DNA of 12,876 bases from assembly GCA_023389255.1 (NCBI GenBank), contig JAEWER010000025.1, forward strand, positions 1 through 12,876, given 5' to 3'. A program made the position numbers and the translations under genes. Below are positions 1 through 7,104 of this stretch, piece after piece. This DNA is from Bacillota bacterium (GTDB lineage: Bacteria; Bacillota; Clostridia; Saccharofermentanales; DTU023). Below the pieces are notes generated by a model, which saw only the letters and a list, made by a program, of their open reading frames with translations, was not told where the DNA came from and made no database searches. The first letter of the stretch is position 1. Each line of letters opens with the position of its first letter.

Positions 1-2016
1 AATGATCCTAACTTCGGCAATGCTGTCGATCAAGGTGAGATTAAGAATCCCACCATCGAAGATGGCAAACTCAAGTACGAAGACAAGGATGGTTATCCTG
101 TCGAGATTCCTGTTGAGAACTTAGTAACTCCGAAAAATCCTGAAGCAGGTACCAGCGTCACACCAGTGATTGGCGATCTGAACGCAGATGCTACCAGCTT
201 CACAGTAACAGTGCCTAAAACTGAGGGTGCTCCTACTAAAGGAACTCTAGAAGTAACAGTAAATGGCAAAGAAGTACCTGCGGGCAACATCAAAGACAAT
301 GGCGATGGAACATACACCATCAGCACTGATCCCTTAGTTGAAGGTCAAAATGTTGTCGTTAAATTCCGTGAGCCAGAGAAAGTTGTAGGCAAGGCTGAAA
401 AACAAGTCGGTCCCTCGACTCCTGTTGCTCCTGAGAAAACAGGAACACCTACAGCTACCATCACTAACACTGCCAAAACAGATGAGAAAGATGGTGGTTC
501 AGAGCTCAAAGTAACTGGTAACCCCTCAATCGCAAATGGCGACACCATTAAGGTCACCATCAAAACTGAGCCTGAAAAAACCCAAACCTACACGGTTGGC
601 GATGAAGGTGTAACACTGAATGATGATGGCACTGTAAGTATTGATTTGGGTAACGAAATTCCCAATGGCACAACTGTTGAGGTCACTCACCAAGCAGATG
701 GCAAAACTGAGTCTGATCCTGCTACCGCTACCGTAACTGTAGACGACAGCAAGGCCAATGAAGAGTTAACTCATGTTCCTGGTGACCTGAATACAACAGA
801 CAATCCTTCTGATGCAGCTATTCAAGAGGCTAAGGACAACCTAGATAAAGTCTTAAAAGATCCTAACCGTACACAAAAGGATGTTGATGAAGCGACCGAA
901 GCATTGAAGGATGCCATTGAAAATCGCACCAATACACCTGAGAACAACAAGACAGCTACCCCTGGCGTGGAAGCCTCAAGCACACCTGCAACAGAAACCG
1001 AAGCAGGAAAAACCACAGTTAAGGTAACTGCTGGCGAAGGTACATTCAAGGAAGGCGACAAGGTTACTGTTAAGGTTGGTGAGGGTGAACCGACCACATA
1101 CACCATCGGCACGACTGACGGTGCAACCTTGAACGAAGATGGCACTGTAACCATCGAAATTCCTGAAGAAACGGCTGATGGTACAACAGTCAAAGTAACT
1201 GTTACACAAAATGGCAAGAAGGAATCTGATCCTGTAGAGGCAAAGGTGAACGGCAACCCTGTCAAGCCTACAGAGCCAACTAAACCTACTGAACCTACTA
1301 AACCTACAGAACCTACTAAGCCAGTACATCCAACCGATCCTACTAAGCCCGTAGAGCAAAAAACAACAGCAACCCCTAACATTAGTGCCAACGGTAAAGC
1401 TGGTGGATCTGTTGTGTTGGTAGTTGAACCAGGAAGCCCTGTCAGTCCTCTCCAAAATGGTGACAAGATTAAGGTAACCATCAACGGTGAAACTAAGGAA
1501 TACACAGTAGGTGATGGCGTAGCCAAACTAAATTCAGATGGTAACGTAACTATCGACTTAGGTAAAGATATTCCTGAGGGAACAGAGGTTACTGTAACTG
1601 TTACCAGCAAGGGACAAAAAGAATCTCAACCTGCTAGAACCACAGTAGGTGTTGATACCAGTAAAGCAGGTGAAGTGCTGAAACAAGTTCCTAGCAACTT
1701 AGACATTACTGGTAAGGCTACAGATAAAGCAGTAGATGATGCTAGAAAAGAATTAGAAGCTATCTTGAATAAGCAGGGTAAAACACAACGCGAAATTGAT
1801 GAAGCCACAGCCAAGTTAGAAGATGCCCTAAAGGCCAAGTTGTTGGCAGACAAGAACACAACAAGCGTTGCTATTACTAGTGCAACCAATGTCAAGGGAC
1901 AAGAAAAAGGCAAAGCATCTCTACCTAGAACGGGTGAAACAACAGGCATGGGTTATATCCTACTAGTCCTAGCAGCTGGTTCAGCGTACGTCTTGCGTAA
2001 GAGAAAACTGAACTAA
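1..2016 (+). CDS. LPXTG cell-wall-anchored surface protein, 5' partial
   Basis: The frame is open from the first base, so the start lies upstream; 671 C-terminal residues are visible. The GTG at 166 is only an internal codon. Known of the family: sortase substrates are exported and linked covalently to peptidoglycan. Seen: homologous beta-rich Ig-like units at about 439-738, 937-1260 and 1360-1650, each with an NGD(K/T)IKVT-like strand, a YT(V/I)G strand, an LN(D/E/S)DG(T/N)V turn and an ES(D/Q)P end. A more divergent unit lies at 148-410. Two helical modules of about 62 residues (739-924 and 1651-1842) end in TQ-x2-(V/I)DEAT-x2-L-x-DA, which resembles FIVAR modules. A PTEPTK-type stalk lies between units (1261-1359). 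The end is LPRTG (1921-1935), a hydrophobic segment and an RKRK tail. A hairpin terminator follows. The role (adhesin or other binding protein) is inferred; the ligand is unknown. Confidence 0.93.
   Translation, partial: NDPNFGNAVDQGEIKNPTIEDGKLKYEDKDGYPVEIPVENLVTPKNPEAGTSVTPVIGDLNADATSFTVTVPKTEGAPTKGTLEVTVNGKEVPAGNIKDNGDGTYTISTDPLVEGQNVVVKFREPEKVVGKAEKQVGPSTPVAPEKTGTPTATITNTAKTDEKDGGSELKVTGNPSIANGDTIKVTIKTEPEKTQTYTVGDEGVTLNDDGTVSIDLGNEIPNGTTVEVTHQADGKTESDPATATVTVDDSKANEELTHVPGDLNTTDNPSDAAIQEAKDNLDKVLKDPNRTQKDVDEATEALKDAIENRTNTPENNKTATPGVEASSTPATETEAGKTTVKVTAGEGTFKEGDKVTVKVGEGEPTTYTIGTTDGATLNEDGTVTIEIPEETADGTTVKVTVTQNGKKESDPVEAKVNGNPVKPTEPTKPTEPTKPTEPTKPVHPTDPTKPVEQKTTATPNISANGKAGGSVVLVVEPGSPVSPLQNGDKIKVTINGETKEYTVGDGVAKLNSDGNVTIDLGKDIPEGTEVTVTVTSKGQKESQPARTTVGVDTSKAGEVLKQVPSNLDITGKATDKAVDDARKELEAILNKQGKTQREIDEATAKLEDALKAKLLADKNTTSVAITSATNVKGQEKGKASLPRTGETTGMGYILLVLAAGSAYVLRKRKLN
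1261..1359 (+). repeat. PTEPTK-type hexapeptide stalk repeat
   Basis: Three near-identical 18-base units encode PTEPTK at 1267-1284, 1285-1302 and 1303-1320. Degenerate copies follow (PVHPTD, PTKPVEQ). The units differ mainly at third codon positions. Such proline/threonine-rich, charged stretches are typical extended spacers in wall-anchored proteins. The tandem layout could allow copy-number change by slippage, which is inferred. Confidence 0.85.
1651..1842 (+). repeat. FIVAR-like helical module, second copy (first at 739-924)
   Basis: The stretch encodes about 62 residues that align without large gaps to the copy at 739-924. Shared features are VD-x-SKA at the start, an L-x2-VP-x2-L segment, a regular heptad of alanines and leucines, and the TQ-x2-(V/I)DEAT-x2-L-x-DA end. 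The last motif is typical of FIVAR domains. The copy is absent after the middle Ig-like unit (937-1260), so the composite module is not present in every unit. Confidence 0.65.
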
Positions 2017-2039
2017 TCACCTTTAGCTTAAGTTAAATT

Positions 2040-2068
2040 AAAGAGCAGTGAGTATTCACTGCTCTTTT
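2040..2068 (+). terminator. Rho-independent terminator of the LPXTG gene
   Basis: Arm AAGAGCAGTG (2041-2050) pairs perfectly with CACTGCTCTT (2057-2066). The loop is AGTATT, and its outer A-T can add one more pair. Four T residues follow (2065-2068). It starts 24 bases after the stop at 2014-2016, in the expected place. Confidence 0.85.
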
Positions 2069-2169
2069 AATTTGGGTAAAAATTTAACAACCAATAGAAG
2101 CAAATTATTTCTATTAATCCTCAAATACTATTGATAACATGTCATTTACTAGCGTGAAAAAGCAATGCC

Positions 2170-2185
2170 TAGATGAAATCATCTA
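2170..2185. other. 16-base palindrome in a gene-free spacer
   Basis: TAGATGA and TCATCTA form perfect 7-base arms around an AA centre. It lies in the stretch 2071-2306, between two convergent terminators, where I see no ORF, RNA gene or promoter of note. It is not followed by a T run, so it is not an obvious terminator. It could be a protein-binding site or chance. A weaker dyad, GTGTAA/TTACAC, sits at 2256-2285. Confidence 0.3.
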
Positions 2186-2301
2186 AATAAATTAAAGGCG
2201 TACGAGCAAGAGCTACTTCTAAAAATACACGATCACTAAAATAAATATTAATGTAGTGTAAGCCACTTAAAGCATGTAATTACACGGCCTTTACCAGAAA
2301 T

Positions 2302-2334
2302 AAAAAAGCCACCCCTCACATGAGGAGTGGCTTA
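2302..2334 (-). terminator. Rho-independent terminator of proS
   Basis: On the minus strand, AGCCACTCCT pairs with AGGGGTGGCT (plus coordinates 2323-2332 and 2307-2316), with one G-U wobble and a short loop. A T-rich tail follows, seen as the A run at 2302-2306 on the plus strand. It lies about 20 bases past the proS stop. The T7 run at 2340-2346 could also let it end + strand transcripts. Confidence 0.85.
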
Positions 2335-2351
2335 AACTATTTTTTTATTGA

Positions 2352-4097
2352 TTACATGTAATTCTCAAGATTTAAGGTGTAGCCAAACTCACGGCGTTCT
2401 TCATATTTGAAGATCTCTTCACAGGTTCTGACCACATCCTTGATATCGATTAAGGTTGTAGAGTCTTCGTTACGTAATTTCAGTTCGACTTTACCATCTT
2501 TTAGATCTCTACCGACGGTGATACGAGCATAAGCACCGATTAAGTCCATATCGTTGAACTTAACGCCAGCACGCTCATGACGATCGTCGATTAAGACATC
2601 CAACTTGGTTTCTTTGCGCAGTGCATCGTAAATTTCGTTACCTACACGCAGTTGCTCTTCGTCACGGCTATTGATAACAACAACAGCAACTTGGATAGGA
2701 GCTAAATGCTTAGGCCAAATGATACCCTTCTCATCATGGTTTTGTTCGATAATAGCCGCCATACAGCGTTCAACACCAATACCGTAGCTTCCCATCCAGC
2801 AAGGATGCTGTTCGTTGTTTTCATCTAAGTAGTACAGGTTCATCGCCTCAGCGTACTTTGTGCCCAATTTGAAGGTGTTACCAACCTCAATACCACGTTG
2901 GAAATGAACAGGGCCAGCGCCGTTTTCGCACATATCTCCCTCTTGAATATGGCGAATATCTGCAATTTTATAAGGTTTGAACATGTGCAGGTTACAGTTC
3001 ATCAAGTGCAAGTCAACTTCGTTACCACCGACGATGAAGTTTTTCATCACGGTAATTTGTTGATCCATGATAATGGGAACTTTTAAGCCGATAGGACCAG
3101 CGTAACCAACAGGTGCATTAGTAGCTTCAAATACTTCTTCGGGAGTACCTAGTTCAACACTGTTAGCACCAAGTAATTTAGCGACTTTAGTAGTGTTGAC
3201 ATCGTGGTCACCACGAACTAGTAGAGCATACAGCTTACCATCGATATTGAAAATCAGGGTTTTGACGAAATCTTTAGGCGAGCGATTGAAGTACTCGGTT
3301 ACTTGCTCGATAGTGCGTGCACCAGGAGTTTCTAAGGTGTAGGGTTCTAAGATCTCACCCTCCGGCATTTCGCCTTCGATCAAGCAGTTAGCAACTTCAC
3401 GATTTTGTGCATAATCTGAATCTTTTTGCATGACCAAAATGTCTTCGCCGATATCGGATAAGGCTTGGAATTCTTCGGATAAAAGGCCACCCATGACACC
3501 AGTATCTGCTGTAACGATTTTGTAGTAGATACACATACGATCGAAGATACGTTTGTAAGCTTCGAACATCAGGTTGTACGCATGATCTAAGCCAGCTAAA
3601 TTACGATCGAAAGTGTAAGAGTCTTTCATCATGAATTCACGCAGACGAATCAGACCATAACGAGCACGGGGTTCATCACGATACTTAGTTTGAATCTGGT
3701 ACAAGCTAGCTGGCAGGTCTTTGTAGGATTTGATTGACATACGCGCAGCATTAGCGAACAGTTCCTCGTGGGTTGGGCCTAAAACAAATGGCTTTTCAAA
3801 GCGGTCATTTAGGCTGAACATACCCTTACCAAAGGCCTCACGACGACCAGAATCAATGTAAACTTCTTCTGGGATCAGGGCTGGCATTGACAGTTCCATG
3901 CTGTGAATTGCGTTCATCTCTTCACGGATAATATTCTCAACCTTTCGGAATACTCTTAGACCTAAGGGGAGAATCATATAGATACCGGAAGAACTTTTCT
4001 TTATCATGCCTGTACGAACGAGAAGGTTACCGCTGACGGAATCTTCATCCTTTACGTTTTCGCGCAGGGTGAAAAAGTAGTCTCTACTTAATCTCAT
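2352..4097 (-). CDS. proS: Prolyl-tRNA synthetase, bacterial type with editing domain
   Basis: Charges tRNA-Pro with proline in the cytoplasm (class II aminoacyl-tRNA synthetase). The 581 residues match the usual size of the long bacterial form. Seen in order: the class II core with the GPTHEELF segment (107-114) and motif 2, YRDEPRARYGLIRLREF (139-155); a YbaK-like insertion at about 225-400, which in this family removes mischarged alanine; motif 3, GSYGIGVERCMAAIIEQ (436-452); and a C-terminal anticodon-binding domain from about 467. The VKTLIF segment carries Lys279, in register with the lysine known to matter for editing in E. coli ProRS. The ATG is set by GGAGG five bases upstream (plus 4103-4107). 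It is monocistronic and convergent with the surface-protein gene. No T-box leader is visible. Confidence 0.97.
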   Translation of the reverse strand: MRLSRDYFFTLRENVKDEDSVSGNLLVRTGMIKKSSSGIYMILPLGLRVFRKVENIIREEMNAIHSMELSMPALIPEEVYIDSGRREAFGKGMFSLNDRFEKPFVLGPTHEELFANAARMSIKSYKDLPASLYQIQTKYRDEPRARYGLIRLREFMMKDSYTFDRNLAGLDHAYNLMFEAYKRIFDRMCIYYKIVTADTGVMGGLLSEEFQALSDIGEDILVMQKDSDYAQNREVANCLIEGEMPEGEILEPYTLETPGARTIEQVTEYFNRSPKDFVKTLIFNIDGKLYALLVRGDHDVNTTKVAKLLGANSVELGTPEEVFEATNAPVGYAGPIGLKVPIIMDQQITVMKNFIVGGNEVDLHLMNCNLHMFKPYKIADIRHIQEGDMCENGAGPVHFQRGIEVGNTFKLGTKYAEAMNLYYLDENNEQHPCWMGSYGIGVERCMAAIIEQNHDEKGIIWPKHLAPIQVAVVVINSRDEEQLRVGNEIYDALRKETKLDVLIDDRHERAGVKFNDMDLIGAYARITVGRDLKDGKVELKLRNEDSTTLIDIKDVVRTCEEIFKYEERREFGYTLNLENYM

Positions 4098-4127
4098 ACT
4101 TGCCTCCAGCTAAATTTATATCGCTTT

Positions 4128-4136
4128 ATATTAGCA
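4128..4136 (-). promoter_or_regulatory. Candidate extended -10 promoter of proS
   Basis: On the minus strand this reads TGCTAATAT, an extended -10 (TGn plus TAATAT). It would place the transcript start about 25 bases before the proS ATG. The -35 at 17-base spacing (CTGGCT) is poor, which an extended -10 can tolerate. The surroundings are very AT-rich, so chance matches are likely. Confidence 0.4.
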
Positions 4137-4186
4137 TATATAATATATGTAGCCAGCACGAAAGATACTGGCTTCTGTATTTTTGG

Positions 4187-4236
4187 CATTTTGCGTGAAT
4201 TTAACTATAGATTATTGTAAGCGTTTACGCAAAATG
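4187..4236. repeat. 13-bp inverted repeat between proS and malQ
   Basis: CATTTTGCGTGAA (4187-4199) and TTTACGCAAAATG (4224-4236) are complementary, with a single G-T wobble and a 24-base spacer. The right arm overlaps the cre-like site. It could fold as RNA from either strand, or be two half-sites for a DNA-binding protein, since both arms contain GCGT/ACGC cores. It lies about 90-140 bases from the proS start and 220-270 bases from the malQ start. Confidence 0.5.
4216..4229 (+). promoter_or_regulatory. cre-like CcpA/LacI-family operator
   Basis: TGTAAGCGTTTACG matches the consensus catabolite-responsive element TGWAANCGNTNWCA at 13 of 14 positions; only the last base differs. CcpA-HPr(Ser-P) represses or activates carbon genes at such sites in Firmicutes. 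The nearest sugar gene is malQ, about 230 bases downstream, so carbon catabolite control of malQ is the natural inference. A dedicated LacI-type maltose regulator would bind a similar sequence. Confidence 0.6.
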
Positions 4237-4244
4237 ACAAGAGT

Positions 4245-4261
4245 AATGATCAAGAATCATT
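4245..4261. promoter_or_regulatory. Dyad AATGAT-N5-ATCATT, possible operator
   Basis: Perfect 6-base arms with a 5-base spacer lie just upstream of a TATAAT hexamer (4290-4295) that may belong to the malQ promoter. No good -35 is visible 16-18 bases before that hexamer. An activator or repressor site is possible, but the short arms make chance plausible. Confidence 0.3.
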
Positions 4262-4289
4262 CTAAAACATAAAAGAAAGCAAGCCGAAA

Positions 4290-4295
4290 TATAAT
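4290..4295 (+). promoter_or_regulatory. Candidate -10 element for malQ
   Basis: A perfect TATAAT hexamer. It would put the transcript start near 4302 and give a malQ leader of about 155 bases that contains both downstream hairpins. The -35 region (about 4267-4272, ACATAA) does not fit the sigma-A consensus, so an activator may be needed or the real promoter may lie elsewhere. Confidence 0.3.
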
Positions 4296-4313
4296 TAGCA
4301 ACAAGTAGCACGC

Positions 4314-4340
4314 AGTTTGGTTATACTTAATATCCAAACT
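4314..4340 (+). other. Leader hairpin 1 upstream of malQ
   Basis: AGTTTGG (4314-4320) pairs perfectly with CCAAACT (4334-4340) around a 13-base AT-rich loop. It is directly followed by a terminator-like hairpin, an arrangement that can act as a leader switch. No riboswitch class was recognised. Confidence 0.4.
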
Positions 4341-4346
4341 AACTAT

Positions 4347-4394
4347 AAACAGTTGGTTGTTCTCGTTTTGAGGACGCTTGCAACTGTTTTTTTT
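4347..4394 (+). terminator. Terminator-like hairpin with T8 run in the malQ leader
   Basis: AAACAGTTG (4347-4355) pairs perfectly with CAACTGTTT (4381-4389). Eight T residues (4387-4394) partly overlap the stem end. The 25-base loop can fold a small inner hairpin, TTCTC/GAGGA (4360-4364 with 4370-4374). It lies 62 bases before the malQ ATG. It may be an attenuator for malQ or the end of a short leader RNA. No annotated gene on this strand ends just upstream. Confidence 0.6.
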
Positions 4395-4456
4395 AGAGTA
4401 ACTTCGTTAATATAGAAAAAGATTTGCAGAAGTTGGGCAGTACCAGCTGAGGTTTT

Positions 4457-5995
4457 ATGAGCGATATTTTGCAAAATAGAGCGAGCGGTGTATTGATGCA
4501 TATCACCTCACTACCCTCGCCATATGGCATTGGAAGTTTAGGTGAAGCAGCCTACCGTTTTGTTGATTTTTTAGAAGCGAGCGAGCAACGTTTTTGGCAG
4601 ATTTTGCCGATTGGAACCACAGGTTTTGCGGATTCTCCTTATCACAGCTTTTCGGTATATGCAGGCAATCTCTACCTGATCGATTTAGATTTATTAGTAG
4701 AGGATGGTCTGTTGCAACCAGGTGCACCTTATCAGACTGATTTTGGTACCGATCCTGTGCAAGTAGATTACAGCAAGATTTATGCTCACCGCACCTTAAT
4801 GTTTAATTGGGCATTTAAGGCGTACCTTTACCAACATCGCGATGAATGGCACGAAGCTATTTTGCAATTCAGAGAAGAGAATGATCACTGGATAGATGAC
4901 TATGCACTGTTCATGGCGATTAAGACAACCGAAAATGGTAAACCGTGGCAACAGTGGCCGGCGGGTTTTAGAGATAGAGATCCAGAGGCGCTAACTGAGT
5001 TTGCTCAAAGCCATAAAGAGCAAATCGAATATCAAATTTTCTTGCAATATATTTTCTTCAAACAGTGGCGAGCGCTGAAAGAATATGCTAACAGTAAAGG
5101 TATTGCGATTATTGGCGATATCCCTCTCTACGTGGCAGAGGATAGCGTTGAATTTTGGGCTTCCCCCGAATTGTGTTTGCACGAGAAAGTTGCAGGAGAG
5201 GCTCATCGCCCGAAGTATGTAGCTGGCACACCACAAGATTACTACGCAGAAGATGGACAGTTATGGGGTAACCCATTATTTGATTGGGAACATCACGCTA
5301 AAGATAATTACACTTGGTGGATCAAACGCCTGCAGTATAACTTAAACCTTTTTGATTATTTACGCTTAGATCATTTCCGTGGTTTTGATGCCTTGTGGGC
5401 AATACCTTATGGTGCCGAACATGCAACGGATGGTGAATGGTTACCAGGTCCAAGACAAAAATTCTTTGATGTAGTTGAACAAGAATTAGGCTTAGAACGT
5501 ATTCCTTTGATCGCTGAAGATTTGAGTGTTCGCACAGATGAAGTACATGAATTGCGTGAACGATATAACATACCAGGCATGGCGGTAATGCAATTCGCCT
5601 TTTCGCCCCAAATGGATAGTCCTTATTTACCGCATAACTTGAGTGCTGACCAAATTTATTATGTTAGTAATCACGATAACGATACTATCTTGGGATGGTG
5701 TAGAAATGTTATGCCGATTGATTTGGAAATAGCTCGTGTCTATCTTGGCTTAAATGACAAGGAAGGTTATACCTGGGGGCTAATAAGAGGAGCTATGAGT
5801 TCCGTGTCTAAGCTGTCAATTGTGCAGATGCAAGATTTACTCAGTCATGGTAGTTGGGCGAGAATGAACAAACCTGGCACGGCAGAGGGTAACTGGCGTT
5901 GGCGACTTAGAGCCGAGGAGTTGACCCCAGAGCTCACTAGACGCTTCAGATCTTTGACTAGAGCTACGGGCAGATCGACTATATTTTTTTCTTAG
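4457..5995 (+). CDS. malQ: 4-alpha-glucanotransferase (amylomaltase, GH77)
   Basis: Transfers alpha-1,4-glucan segments between maltodextrins and releases glucose; a cytoplasmic enzyme of maltodextrin and glycogen use. The 512 residues match short bacterial amylomaltases (about 500). Seen: an N-terminal SLPSPYGIGSLG block (18-29); the VAGTPQDYYAEDGQLWGNP loop (255-273); the nucleophile Asp305 in LRLDHFRGF; the acid/base Glu354 in LIAEDL; the stabilising Asp407 in NHDNDT; and the C-terminal MNKPGTAEGNWRWR block. The GTTGFADSPYHSFS segment departs from the more common GPTGYGDSPYQSFS, which looks like lineage drift. The start has TGAGG four bases upstream. No phosphorylase or maltose importer is nearby. 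The next gene begins only 5-24 bases after its stop, so co-transcription is likely. A cre-like site and a terminator-like hairpin lie upstream. Confidence 0.96.
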   Translation: MSDILQNRASGVLMHITSLPSPYGIGSLGEAAYRFVDFLEASEQRFWQILPIGTTGFADSPYHSFSVYAGNLYLIDLDLLVEDGLLQPGAPYQTDFGTDPVQVDYSKIYAHRTLMFNWAFKAYLYQHRDEWHEAILQFREENDHWIDDYALFMAIKTTENGKPWQQWPAGFRDRDPEALTEFAQSHKEQIEYQIFLQYIFFKQWRALKEYANSKGIAIIGDIPLYVAEDSVEFWASPELCLHEKVAGEAHRPKYVAGTPQDYYAEDGQLWGNPLFDWEHHAKDNYTWWIKRLQYNLNLFDYLRLDHFRGFDALWAIPYGAEHATDGEWLPGPRQKFFDVVEQELGLERIPLIAEDLSVRTDEVHELRERYNIPGMAVMQFAFSPQMDSPYLPHNLSADQIYYVSNHDNDTILGWCRNVMPIDLEIARVYLGLNDKEGYTWGLIRGAMSSVSKLSIVQMQDLLSHGSWARMNKPGTAEGNWRWRLRAEELTPELTRRFRSLTRATGRSTIFFS

Positions 5996-6009
5996 TCAAA
6001 TTGGTCGGC

Positions 6010-6091
6010 AAGGAGATGTATGAAAAAAGAGACCTTAGTAGCCTTAAGGAAAGTAGAGAAATTAAATTTAAGCAATTGGGCATGTTCATAG
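6010..6091 (+). other. Out-of-frame ATG with strong SD and A6 tract at the transporter start
   Basis: AAGGAG (6010-6015) stands four bases before ATG 6020, the best initiation signal here. That frame reads MKKETLVALRKVEKLNLSN and four more residues, then stops at 6089-6091. The codons after this ATG sit in an A6 run (6023-6028) followed by G. One extra A, or a -1 slip there, would continue as MKKRDLSSLKES into the transporter frame. It may be a leader peptide, a slippage or phase switch, or an assembly error. Confidence 0.45.
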
Positions 6092-7104
6092 CTGTTTTGT
6101 CGGGTATTTGCTATGGCATATATTCTGCCTTTTTAACTAAAGCAATGGCTACTGGTATATGGTCTGAGTGGTATGCAGCAGATACCAAACACTTTTTTTC
6201 AGCCTTTACCTTGGCCATTTTACTGCCGATATTAGCTAATTCATTAAATGATTTATGCTCCGCTATATGGTCGTTGTTGCTACTTGTTATACGTGGTAAG
6301 TTTTTAGATTTTATTCGTACGCTTCCTACCATCCCAGGGGTAATTATGGTGGGAGCAGCCTTAGCCGGAGGTCCAATTGCAGGTGTTGCTTATGTTATCG
6401 CCCTACAAAAGGCTGGCTCAATTGTCATTCCGATTTCGGCACTTTGTCCAGTAATCGGCACTATTTTGGGTAAATTTCTTTTTAAGCAACAAATAAATAA
6501 ACATATGTGGTTGGGTATCTTCATTTGTCTTTCTGCTTCTCTTTGTATAGGTGTTACAGAGGTAAGTAACTCCGGCGGAAGTGATGCTTTAATCGGCATT
6601 TGTATTGCTCTAGTAGCTGCTTTTGGTTGGGGACTCGAGGGATGTGTGGCTGGCTACGGCACTGCCATGATCGATTATGAGATTGGTATTACTATGCGTC
6701 AGTTGACTTCTGGTCTTACTAATCTTCTTATATTGTTACCATTAGCTATTAAATTGGATAGCATTTCTTTGAATTCGCCGTTTAGTTTTTTACTAGGCTC
6801 TGCTTTGAGAGATTATTCTTCAATAATGTTATTTGTAGCGAGCGGATTTTTTGCTTTATTTGCCTTTAGTTTATGGTACAAGGGCAACAGCATGTGTGGA
6901 GCGGCGCTAGGAATGGCTTGTAACGGGGCATATGCTTTCTGGGGTCCGTTCTTTTGTTGGCTGATTTTAGGTGTAATGGGTGGAGAATCTGGTTGGAATT
7001 TGCATCCTCTAACTTGGCTTGGAGCTTTGTTAATGGTGCTAGGAATTTTCGTTATTGCCCAGGATCCACGGACATGGTTCAAAAGGGAAGAATATGAAGC
7101 GTAG
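6016..7104 (+). CDS. DMT-superfamily (EamA-like) membrane transporter
   Basis: An inner-membrane protein of about 362 residues with 10-11 hydrophobic helices beginning at FIAVLSGICYGIYSAF. The segment PISALCPVIGTILGKFLFK, followed by a short loop and another helix, is typical of the DMT/EamA fold, usually drug, metabolite or sugar carriers. The substrate cannot be told. The start is unclear. ATG 6016 directly abuts the AAGGAG motif (6010-6015), TTG 6001 has no ribosome binding site, and ATG 6082 is close to the first helix. The ATG with the best spacing (6020) is out of frame by one base. The gene follows malQ closely and overlaps the next gene by 11 bases, so the three are probably one operon. 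A role with malQ in sugar uptake is only a guess from position. Confidence 0.8.
   Translation: MYEKRDLSSLKESREIKFKQLGMFIAVLSGICYGIYSAFLTKAMATGIWSEWYAADTKHFFSAFTLAILLPILANSLNDLCSAIWSLLLLVIRGKFLDFIRTLPTIPGVIMVGAALAGGPIAGVAYVIALQKAGSIVIPISALCPVIGTILGKFLFKQQINKHMWLGIFICLSASLCIGVTEVSNSGGSDALIGICIALVAAFGWGLEGCVAGYGTAMIDYEIGITMRQLTSGLTNLLILLPLAIKLDSISLNSPFSFLLGSALRDYSSIMLFVASGFFALFAFSLWYKGNSMCGAALGMACNGAYAFWGPFFCWLILGVMGGESGWNLHPLTWLGALLMVLGIFVIAQDPRTWFKREEYEA

Noticed and set aside
166..168. GTG as the start of the first gene
   Set aside because: The frame is open from base 1 with the same composition, and no ribosome site precedes the GTG. The gene is truncated by the window edge.
1267..1320. Short tandem repeats considered as a CRISPR array
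   Set aside because: The units are contiguous 18-mers without spacers, and they are in frame in a protein stalk.
822..1610. Long open frame (262 codons) antisense to the surface protein, plus others at 976-1455 and 1626-1949
   Set aside because: It mirrors the repetitive Val/Thr/Pro-rich coding strand, has low-complexity composition and no ribosome site. The sense frame has clear domains and an LPXTG end.
2259..2334. Alternative pairing of TAAGCCACT (2259-2267) with the right arm of the proS terminator (2326-2334) as an anti-terminator
   Set aside because: On the proS transcript this segment lies downstream of the terminator, so it cannot act before termination. It is probably chance similarity.
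2898..3086. Small plus-strand frame inside proS
   Set aside because: It is a shadow of the conserved proS coding frame with no ribosome site.
4098..4456. T-box riboswitch upstream of proS
   Set aside because: No T-box core sequence is visible on the minus strand, and the hairpin followed by T8 is oriented towards malQ.
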